Below are positions 5,893-12,290 of a stretch of 12,290 nucleotides of DNA, one piece after another. The notes under the pieces are model-generated. The model worked only from the letters and a program-made list of their open reading frames with translations. It searched no databases and was not told where the DNA came from. The DNA comes from UBA3855 sp964472035. Lineage in GTDB: Bacteria > Bacillota > Clostridia > Oscillospirales > Ruminococcaceae. The stretch spans positions 1-12,290 of the forward strand of contig CAYYIT010000064.1 in NCBI GenBank assembly GCA_964472035.1, written 5' to 3'. The first letter of the stretch is position 1, and the number at the start of each line of letters is the position of its first letter. The translations under genes were made by a program, and so were the position numbers.

Positions 5893-8847
5893 ATGATGCA
5901 CAGATCCATCAGAAAACGTCTGGCAAGCGCGCTTCTTGCGGCAGCGATGTCCGTGTCGCTCGTTTCCGGCGGCGCGCTGCGGGAGCAGGAGGCTTCCGCG
6001 GCCGGAACCGAATACCACTTTGATTTCGGCGGAAACGGAGCAGCCTCGGGCTATACCGGCGTGAGCGCATCCGACGCCTACAGCGCATCGAGGGGCTATG
6101 GCTTCGCCAAGACCTCCGGCGTGAAGAATGTCTCCGCAGCCGGCGGCGGCGCGCTTTCCGATGCCGTGCAGTTCACCGATACGTCGTGGTCGAACACTTT
6201 CAATGTCGATCTCCCGAACGGTCTGTACCGGATCAAGGTCACACTCGGCAATACCACCCGTACCTCCGTCGTTGCGGAGGATGTATTGCAGATCATCAAT
6301 ATGACGGGCAACAACGCGACAGATTCCATCCTCATTCCTATTTCGGACGGACAGCTGAATATCATGGCGAATGCCGGAAAGGCAGGCTATGCCTTTACGA
6401 TGAGTGCGCTGGATATTGAATGGGTGTCCTCGGACACCCAGCTGCCGCCGACCGTCTGGTTCTGCGGTGACTCCACCGTCTGCAACTATTATCCGAAGGA
6501 TACCAGTGTGCAGGCAGGATGGGGACAGGTCTTCGATCAGTTCATCGGGGACGGCTGGCAGGTGCGCAATATGGCTGCCAGCGGCCAGTATGCCGCAGGC
6601 TTTGTCAATGGCGGTCAGTTCGCACCGATCCTCAAGTACGGCAAGGCAGGGGATGTCTATATCATTTCCATCGGTATCAACGACACGAATTATTCCAACA
6701 AGGACGAATACACGCAGGTCGTGACCTCCATGGTGCAGCAGGCAAAGGCCAAGGGCATGCAGGTCATCCTCGTCAAGCAGCAGGGCAGAGCAAGCGACGT
6801 CAACCGCAATCCGCTTCTGACAGGCAGATGGTTCGGCGGCCAGCTCGATGCCATCGGTGCGGCGGAGGGCGTGCAGGTCATTGACCTCTTCACCCTCTGG
6901 CAGAATCACACGACTTCCATCGGCTACAATGCAACGCTCGGACTCTACTGCAATGGTGACGATCTCCATCCGAATCGTCAGGGTGCGCTGAAGCTTGCAG
7001 AGCTTGCCGCTTCCCAGATCAAGCTCGGCGATGCCCCCTCCTCCGGCGTGACGGGCGCCGAGATCGACGAGAGCATGACCTTCATGCTCAGGAACGGCAG
7101 CAGCGGTCTGTACCTTGCACTCGAATCCGCTCCGGCGGACGGCACGAATGTCGTGCAGGCGAACAATTCCGGCATCACGGCTGGCTATGCAACATGGAGA
7201 GCCATTTCCGCAGGGGACGGCTACTACAGGATACAGAGTGCTGCGGATGAAAGCAAACTCCTCGACCTCTACTACGGTTCGGCGGAAGCCGGCACGAATA
7301 TCGGCATCTGGAGCGATACCCAGAGCGACGCGCAGCTGTTCAAGTTCGTGCAGCAGGAGAACGGCAGCTATGTCATCACGACCAAGGCAACACAGGATCA
7401 GAGTGCCATTGAGGTCATCAACGCCTCCGCCGACAGCGGTGCGAATGTCCAGCAGTGGGAGCGCAACGGCCATGCCTGCCAGACATGGTTCCTGGAAAAG
7501 GCAGTGGGTTCTTCCGCGGACGTGACCCTCGGCGACCTCAACGATGACGGCGTGGTCAACGCCTTTGATGAGGCGATCCTCAAGAAAATGCTCGGACAGA
7601 ATGCAGGCACCCGCCGTCAGAAGCGCAGCGCGGATGTGAATGCGGATGCTGCGCTGAATGCAGCTGACTGCAAGGCATTGCAGGATTTCCTCATGAACCG
7701 CAGCGGCATTGCTCCGGAAGAGACCGGCAACCGCGTGTACTATGCCGTCGATCAGGCATACAACAGCGGCACCGAAGAAAGCAGCAATGCAGGCTTTGCG
7801 GCCGATGCCTATCTGAATCTCGATAACAAGTCCGGCAGCTTCATGGAATGGCATGTCGATGTTCCGGTGGATGGCAACTATCTCTGCACCTTCCATATCG
7901 CCAACGGCAGCGCGAATGACCGCAAAATGAAGATCGAAGTGAACAATGCAGCCGACTACTGGGTGCAGCCGTTCCTGACAACAAGTGCATGGACGTCATG
8001 GGAGGAGCGCGGCATCGTACTGCCCCTTGTCAAGGGTGAGAATCTCATCCGCATGACCTCCATGACCACGGAGGGCGGTCCGAATCTCGACTATCTGCGC
8101 CTCGAATGGACGGATGAGCCGATCGCGGAGATCTATGTTCCCGAGACCACACCCCCTGTAACAGACAACGGCGGCGATGTGACGATCTACATTGCCGGCG
8201 ACTCCACCGTGCAGAGCTACAAGGCAAGCTATGCACCGCAGCAGGGCTGGGGCTATTATCTCGGCAATTATTTCAGCGATAATACGACAGTCTCCAACCA
8301 TGCCATTGCCGGCAGAAGTTCAAAGTCCTTCTATGACAACGGCAGACTCGATACGATCCTGAATCAGATCAAGGCAGGAGATTATCTGCTCGTGCAGTTC
8401 GGCATCAACGACGGTGCCTACAACAAGGCGGAACGCTATGCCCCCACCTGCGGACAGGTGCCCGGCACGGACGGCAGCTTTGAATTCTACATGGCAAAGT
8501 ACATCGAGGGTGCGCTTGCAAAGGGCGCAACGCCAATCCTGATCTCTCCGACACTGAGTCTGAAGAATCGCTCCGGCAATACCTTTGTGGCAAGCTACAC
8601 GAATTACACTGATTCGGTCAAGAAGCTTTCCGCGTATTACAACGTTCCGTACATCGACCTGAACGGTCTGATGGTGGATCATTACAACAGCATCGGCTAT
8701 GATACGGCGTATACCTATCATATGTGCGTGACCGGTTCCACGGATATGACGCACTTCACCGAGACCGGCGCAAATGCCGTTGCAGGCCTTGTGGCAAACG
8801 CCATCAAGGGTCTGGGACTGGACATTTCCGGCAGAGTTTCTTCATAA
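5893..8847 (+). CDS. Double CE12-type esterase with internal dockerin
   Basis: 984 aa secreted protein with two SGNH hydrolase domains, likely removing acetyl groups from rhamnogalacturonan I. Modules: signal peptide about 1-37; FDFG-type beta domain 40-178 typical of CE12 proteins; SGNH-1 185-377 (GDSTV with Ser194, GIND 261-264, Asp356-x-x-His359); ricin-type CBM13-like trefoil 393-535; dockerin 546-605; CBM35/CBM6-like module about 613-740; Pro/Thr linker 745-758; SGNH-2 763-975 (GDSTV with Ser771, GIND 837-840, Asp951-x-x-His954). Both have the CE12 GDSTV and GWG signatures. SGNH-2 has the usual GRSSKSF in block II; SGNH-1 has GQYAAGF there, suggesting a different acetyl position or substrate. 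The dockerin is internal and its halves look swapped relative to the other three. The adjacent PL11 gene supports a pectin role. The specificity of each domain is inferred, not shown. Confidence 0.92.
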   Translation: MMHRSIRKRLASALLAAAMSVSLVSGGALREQEASAAGTEYHFDFGGNGAASGYTGVSASDAYSASRGYGFAKTSGVKNVSAAGGGALSDAVQFTDTSWSNTFNVDLPNGLYRIKVTLGNTTRTSVVAEDVLQIINMTGNNATDSILIPISDGQLNIMANAGKAGYAFTMSALDIEWVSSDTQLPPTVWFCGDSTVCNYYPKDTSVQAGWGQVFDQFIGDGWQVRNMAASGQYAAGFVNGGQFAPILKYGKAGDVYIISIGINDTNYSNKDEYTQVVTSMVQQAKAKGMQVILVKQQGRASDVNRNPLLTGRWFGGQLDAIGAAEGVQVIDLFTLWQNHTTSIGYNATLGLYCNGDDLHPNRQGALKLAELAASQIKLGDAPSSGVTGAEIDESMTFMLRNGSSGLYLALESAPADGTNVVQANNSGITAGYATWRAISAGDGYYRIQSAADESKLLDLYYGSAEAGTNIGIWSDTQSDAQLFKFVQQENGSYVITTKATQDQSAIEVINASADSGANVQQWERNGHACQTWFLEKAVGSSADVTLGDLNDDGVVNAFDEAILKKMLGQNAGTRRQKRSADVNADAALNAADCKALQDFLMNRSGIAPEETGNRVYYAVDQAYNSGTEESSNAGFAADAYLNLDNKSGSFMEWHVDVPVDGNYLCTFHIANGSANDRKMKIEVNNAADYWVQPFLTTSAWTSWEERGIVLPLVKGENLIRMTSMTTEGGPNLDYLRLEWTDEPIAEIYVPETTPPVTDNGGDVTIYIAGDSTVQSYKASYAPQQGWGYYLGNYFSDNTTVSNHAIAGRSSKSFYDNGRLDTILNQIKAGDYLLVQFGINDGAYNKAERYAPTCGQVPGTDGSFEFYMAKYIEGALAKGATPILISPTLSLKNRSGNTFVASYTNYTDSVKKLSAYYNVPYIDLNGLMVDHYNSIGYDTAYTYHMCVTGSTDMTHFTETGANAVAGLVANAIKGLGLDISGRVSS

Positions 8848-8862
8848 TGGATGATCTCAATA

Positions 8863-8904
8863 GGAAGCAGGCCCCGTTCTTCATCGGGGCCTGCTTCCGT
8901 TTTT
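8863..8904 (+). terminator. Strong intrinsic terminator after the CE12 gene
   Basis: GGAAGCAGGCCCCG (8863-8876), loop TTCTTCAT and CGGGGCCTGCTTCC (8885-8898) form a perfect 14-bp stem followed by G and five T. It lies 15 bases after the stop codon and closes the pectin unit. Confidence 0.93.
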
Positions 8905-8938
8905 ATACAAACCATCAGTTTTTTGGAATAAAAAATCA

Positions 8939-8967
8939 TTGCAATTGTGCCGGATATGCCGTATGAT
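8939..8967 (+). promoter_or_regulatory. Promoter of the mannanase gene
   Basis: TTGCAA (8939-8944), a 17-bp spacer and TATGAT (8962-8967) form a sigma-A-type promoter with transcription starting near 8974. With the strong terminator just upstream, it makes the esterase/mannanase gene a separate unit from the pectin genes. Confidence 0.75.
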
Positions 8968-8999
8968 ATAGAAAACAAACCACAATACGCAGAGATTTC

Positions 9000-9005
9000 G
9001 GAGGA
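9000..9005 (+). promoter_or_regulatory. Ribosome binding site deciding the 9013 start
   Basis: GGAGGA lies seven bases before the ATG at 9013, which opens a classic signal peptide (MKKR then a hydrophobic run). The longer in-frame start at 8947 lies inside the promoter, has no Shine-Dalgarno and would add 22 non-signal residues, so it is rejected. Confidence 0.9.
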
Positions 9006-9012
9006 TACATAT

Positions 9013-12000
9013 ATGAAAAAACGATTCCAGGCAGCCGCACTCGCCGCTGTGATGTGCGGCAGTATGCTCGGTACGCTGCCGTACGAGAGCAGCGCGGCGG
9101 GTACGATCTACGAGTTTGAAAACGGTACGATCCACGATACCGGCGACAATGTCACCGAAGCGGTCACGCTCACAGGAGCATCCGGCGGCAAAGCCGTCAG
9201 CCTGCTCGATTCCGGTGATTCCGTGACGCTGGAGGTGAATGCCCCTGCGGACGGCAGGTACACCCTCACCATCCGCTACAGCCAGCCCTACGACGAAGCC
9301 GGAAAAACCCAGAATGTTCTGGTGAACGGCACGGAGACCGGACAGCTTCTCTGCGCCTACACCGGCGAGAATGCCTTCCGTACCGCGGATATTTCCGCAA
9401 ACCTCAAAAAGGGCAAGAATACCGTCACCATCGAAGCGTCCTGGGGCTGGAGCTATCTTGACAGCCTGACGGTGCGCGAGAGCGCAGCCTCTGCAGGCAT
9501 GGCATCGAACCCTGTGATAAGCCGCAATGTGCCGGCGTATTCCGGAAGTGCCTCCGCTGCCTCCGGCAACGATGCGCATTACTATACCTCCTGGACCGCT
9601 TCCGGTCAGGATTATCTGGCCTATGATCTGTCCTCCGTGCCGGCCGCCCAGCGTAAGCAGGTCCTTGCGGTCTGGTACAACGGCAGTACCTTCGACCAGA
9701 TCGGCAGCTATGCAAGCTGCAGTGCCATTCCGGTGGACTACACGATCGAGGTCAACGCTGCCGCAGGCGGCAGCTATCCTGCATCCGGATGGAAAACCGT
9801 CAAGACCGTGCAGGACAACGGCCTTGCCTCCCGTCAGCATCTGATCGACATGGAGGGATACAACTGGATCCGCATCCGCGTCACAGAGGGCTATGGGGGA
9901 GAAATCAGCCTGAACTTCGACATCCACGACGCCTCCCAGGGCGTCTCCGACAGCTGGATCTTCTTCGGCGATTCCATCACCGCCGGCAGCATGGTCAACA
10001 GCTACGGTACAAGCTATGCTGCAAGGGTCAGCCAGATCGACAGCAATTACCAGCCGCTGCAGGAAAACGGCGGTATCGGCGGCATTTCCAGCTATCACGG
10101 CAGCGCAAACATCGACAGATGGCTCGCGGACAGTCCGGTGAAATACGTCAGCATCGCCTACGGTACGAATGATGCCTGGGGCAATAACGGCGGCGCGGAC
10201 AGATACTACGAGTCCACCAAATACATGATCGACGCCGTGCTTGCACTGGGCAAGGTGCCGGTGCTTCCGACAATTCCCTATGCGACCAACACCGATGTGA
10301 ATTCCTATCTGGATCTCTACAACGGCAAGATCGCGCAGCTCTATGCCGAGTACGGCGACAAGGTGCTGCACGGTCCGGATTTCTACAGCTTCTTCAAGCA
10401 AAACCCCCAGTATCTGAGTGATGACGGCGTGCATCCGAGCTTTGAAGGCTACGAGGCCATGCGCCAGCTCTGGGCGGAAACCATGTATGAAACGGTCTAT
10501 ACGAAGGCTTCCTCGTCCCTCATGGGCGATGTGAATACGGACGGCAGCGTGGATGACGCGGATGTTTCTGCACTCCAGTGCTATCTCCTGCGGACGGGAA
10601 CGCTGACCGACGCGCAGTGCCGGAATGCCGATCTCTGTGAGGATGGCACCGTGAATGCCTTTGATCTTGCGGCACTCAAGCGCAATATCCGCACCGCATC
10701 CGATGCGCCGGAAACACCGGATGTTCCCGAAACACCGGCATTCTCTGCATTCTATGAAGCGGAGAATGCAGCACTCTCCGGCGGCAATCAGATCATCAGT
10801 GATGCCTCCGCATCCGGCGGCAAGGCAGTCGGCAATTTCGGAGACAGCGGCGATACCCTGACCTTCACCGTGGAGATCCCCACAGGCGGCAGCTATAAGC
10901 TGATCCTGACTGCAATGGGACTCGGCGGCGAGAAGGAGAACAATGTTCTCATCGACGGCATGCCTGCCGGAACCTTCAAGAGCCCCGGCGGCGGCTATTC
11001 CGAAGGCGTCCTGCGCAGAGTCATGCTGACGGCCGGAACGCATACCATCACCATTACGCCCGCCTGGGGCTGGATCCAGCTCGACAGCCTGAAGATCGAG
11101 CAGGACGAGGCGATCTCCGATGCGGTCTACGAGGTGGACAACACCCTCATCAATCCCAATGCCGATGCCAATACGCAGAAGCTGTTCGATTACCTCTGCG
11201 AGAGCTACGGCAATGTGACCCTTGCCGGACAGGTCTGCAACGACGGTCTGAACGGCGATGAGTTCAAGACGATCTACGAGGTCACCGGAAAATACCCCGC
11301 CATCGTCGGACTCGATATGATGGATTATACGCCTTCCAGAACGGCGCTCGGCGCGCGTTCCAATGCTGTGGATACGGCGATCAGCTTCCATAACAGCGGC
11401 GGTATCGTGACCTTCTGCTGGCACTGGAATGCCCCGACCGAATACCTCCTCGACGGCAATGATGCCAACGGTTCTCCGCGCTGGTGGAGCGGCTTCTCCA
11501 CGAGCAATACCACCTTCGATATCGGCGCAGTCATGAACGGCTCCGACCCGAACGGCAAGGCACTGATCGATCGGGATATCGCAGAGATCGCATCGCAGCT
11601 GCACCGCCTTGCGGATGCCGGTGTTCCGGTGCTGTGGCGTCCCCTGCATGAGGCGTCCGGCGGCTGGTTCTGGTGGGGTGCAAAGGGTGCGGATGCCTAC
11701 AAGAAATTCTGGGTATACCTGTACGAGGAGCTGACCTACACCTACGGCTGCAATAACCTCATCTGGGTGTGGAACGGTCAGCATGCGGACTGGTACCCCG
11801 GTGACGAATATGTGGACGTGATCGGTGAGGATATCTACGCCGGCGAGCGTGTGTACTCCGCGCAGAACGCGAAGTTCTCCGAGCTGCTCGAATATCCCGA
11901 CACGAACAAGATCATTGCCCTGACCGAAAACGGTACGGTGCCGGATATTGACAATATCGTGGCAGCCAATTCCCATTGGGCATGGTTCGGTACATGGTGC

Positions 12001-12120
12001 GGCGATTTTGTCATGACGAACGGCAAGTATAACGACAAGTTCACCGAAGCCGATATCATGCGCAAGACCTACCAGAGCGAGTATGTCATCACCCTTGATG
12101 AGCTTCCCGACCTATATTGA
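9013..12120 (+). CDS. Bifunctional SGNH esterase / GH26 mannanase, internal dockerin
   Basis: 1035 aa secreted protein that probably deacetylates and cuts beta-mannan. Modules: signal peptide 1-29; CBM35 31-155; beta-sandwich domain about 165-310; SGNH esterase 313-497 (GDSIT with Ser321, GTND 384-387, Asp471-x-x-His474); dockerin 503-560; Pro-rich linker 565-576; second CBM35 579-697; GH26 catalytic domain about 703-1028. GH26 hallmarks are WRPLHE with acid/base Glu880, TENG with nucleophile Glu972, and WHW at 803-805. The two CBM35 modules share the ending WGW-x-x-LDSL. The esterase is not the CE12 type of the neighbour and its CE family is uncertain; linkage to a mannanase suggests acetyl-mannan as substrate, as in CE2 or CE17 enzymes, which is inference. 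The dockerin closes the esterase half, so the protein looks like a complete docked esterase joined to a CBM35-mannanase. It has its own promoter and no rightward terminator with a U-tract is visible after it. Confidence 0.93.
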   Translation: MKKRFQAAALAAVMCGSMLGTLPYESSAAGTIYEFENGTIHDTGDNVTEAVTLTGASGGKAVSLLDSGDSVTLEVNAPADGRYTLTIRYSQPYDEAGKTQNVLVNGTETGQLLCAYTGENAFRTADISANLKKGKNTVTIEASWGWSYLDSLTVRESAASAGMASNPVISRNVPAYSGSASAASGNDAHYYTSWTASGQDYLAYDLSSVPAAQRKQVLAVWYNGSTFDQIGSYASCSAIPVDYTIEVNAAAGGSYPASGWKTVKTVQDNGLASRQHLIDMEGYNWIRIRVTEGYGGEISLNFDIHDASQGVSDSWIFFGDSITAGSMVNSYGTSYAARVSQIDSNYQPLQENGGIGGISSYHGSANIDRWLADSPVKYVSIAYGTNDAWGNNGGADRYYESTKYMIDAVLALGKVPVLPTIPYATNTDVNSYLDLYNGKIAQLYAEYGDKVLHGPDFYSFFKQNPQYLSDDGVHPSFEGYEAMRQLWAETMYETVYTKASSSLMGDVNTDGSVDDADVSALQCYLLRTGTLTDAQCRNADLCEDGTVNAFDLAALKRNIRTASDAPETPDVPETPAFSAFYEAENAALSGGNQIISDASASGGKAVGNFGDSGDTLTFTVEIPTGGSYKLILTAMGLGGEKENNVLIDGMPAGTFKSPGGGYSEGVLRRVMLTAGTHTITITPAWGWIQLDSLKIEQDEAISDAVYEVDNTLINPNADANTQKLFDYLCESYGNVTLAGQVCNDGLNGDEFKTIYEVTGKYPAIVGLDMMDYTPSRTALGARSNAVDTAISFHNSGGIVTFCWHWNAPTEYLLDGNDANGSPRWWSGFSTSNTTFDIGAVMNGSDPNGKALIDRDIAEIASQLHRLADAGVPVLWRPLHEASGGWFWWGAKGADAYKKFWVYLYEELTYTYGCNNLIWVWNGQHADWYPGDEYVDVIGEDIYAGERVYSAQNAKFSELLEYPDTNKIIALTENGTVPDIDNIVAANSHWAWFGTWCGDFVMTNGKYNDKFTEADIMRKTYQSEYVITLDELPDLY

Positions 12121-12161
12121 TCGGGAATGAACAGTGTCCCTTGCAAATCATGAACGTTGAG

Positions 12162-12190
12162 AAAAAAACAGAACCCCGGATGGGGTTCTG
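12162..12190 (-). terminator. Leftward terminator hairpin (inner of two)
   Basis: CAGAACCCC (12169-12177), loop GGAT and GGGGTTCTG (12182-12190) form a perfect 9-bp stem. On the minus strand it is followed by seven T (12168-12162); on the plus strand no T-tract follows. It therefore suits a leftward transcript from a gene right of the window. As a bare hairpin it may still protect the 3' end of the mannanase mRNA. Confidence 0.72.
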
Positions 12191-12201
12191 CTCAGCTTGT
12201 C

Positions 12202-12231
12202 AAAAAAAGGGCAATTTCCTGAAAATTGCCC
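12202..12231 (-). terminator. Leftward terminator hairpin (outer of two)
   Basis: GGGCAATTT (12209-12217), loop CCTGA and AAATTGCCC (12223-12231) form a perfect 9-bp stem followed on the minus strand by seven T (12208-12202). A leftward transcript would meet this hairpin first, then the one at 12162-12190. Confidence 0.7.
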
Positions 12232-12240
12232 ACCTCCTAA

Positions 12241-12290
12241 CCCCCTCCCTAAAGGGAGGGGGAAATAGTGGAGGGTGCTACCGCACCCTC
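12241..12290. repeat. Hairpin repeats at right edge, shared with left edge
   Basis: Two perfect palindromes lie in series: CCCCCTCCCT (12241-12250), AA, AGGGAGGGGG (12253-12262), and GAGGGTGC (12271-12278), TACC, GCACCCTC (12283-12290). The 14 bases 12271-12284 are identical to bases 1-14. No gene lies between 12121 and 12290. The block looks like the edge of an interspersed intergenic repeat that continues outside the window. Confidence 0.6.

Noticed and set aside
5824..7896. A 690-codon open frame on the minus strand opposite the CE12 gene
   Set aside because: Same exact antisense register and same codon-bias cause; it also runs through the intergenic terminator and has no ribosome binding site tied to a recognisable protein.
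8947..9012. Upstream in-frame ATG of the mannanase gene
   Set aside because: It lies between the -35 and -10 boxes of the predicted promoter, before the expected transcription start, and lacks a ribosome binding site. The ATG at 9013 has both a Shine-Dalgarno and a signal peptide.
8881..11976. A 1031-codon open frame on the minus strand opposite the mannanase gene
   Set aside because: Its codons are in exact register with the sense codons, so it stays open only because the real gene avoids TTA, CTA and TCA there. The sense frame has a signal peptide, clear domains and catalytic motifs; the antisense product is a featureless Ile/Val/Gly/His-rich string.
1..12290. Composite transposon bounded by the 14-bp terminal repeats
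   Set aside because: No transposase, integrase or insertion sequence is present, the repeats sit in hairpin-rich intergenic DNA, and the cargo looks like normal resident cellulosome genes.

Overview
The window carries four large genes for secreted proteins that bear dockerins, the modules that plug enzymes into a cellulosome. All four have an N-terminal signal peptide and one type I-like dockerin (paired calcium loops of the D-x-N-x-D-G type). The modules are rhamnogalacturonan lyase, CE12-type esterases, a mannanase, CBM35 and ricin-like binding modules, and a CotH kinase. Together with Gram-positive promoters and strong Shine-Dalgarno sites, they point to a fibre-degrading, cellulosome-forming Ruminococcus-like Bacillota from gut or rumen. 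The species cannot be told. No scaffoldin, cohesin, transposase, tRNA or rRNA is present.

Layout: 1-250 is non-coding and looks like an interspersed repeat, followed by two terminators (258-350). A leftward gene (379-3018) encodes a CotH-kinase-like protein with a C-terminal dockerin. A divergent regulatory region (3019-3327) holds a near-perfect sigma-A promoter for the leftward gene, a good one for the rightward gene, and a palindrome-rich block between them. Rightward come a PL11 rhamnogalacturonan lyase (3328-5811), a double CE12-type esterase (5893-8847), and, after a strong terminator and with its own promoter, a mannan-type esterase/GH26 mannanase fusion (9013-12120). The right end (12121-12290) is a run of hairpins, including two terminators facing left, and ends in a 14-bp sequence that also opens the window.

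Joint function: the lyase cuts the rhamnogalacturonan I backbone, and the double esterase would remove acetyl groups that block it, a coherent pectin pair that is probably co-transcribed. The fourth gene does the parallel job on acetylated mannan in one polypeptide. The CotH protein has no known polysaccharide activity; its dockerin implies a kinase-fold protein displayed on the cellulosome. The most notable observations are this docked CotH protein, a dockerin in the CE12 protein whose two halves seem to be in swapped order, the repeated plan of a complete dockerin enzyme followed by an extra CBM plus catalytic module, and the matching repeat at both window ends.
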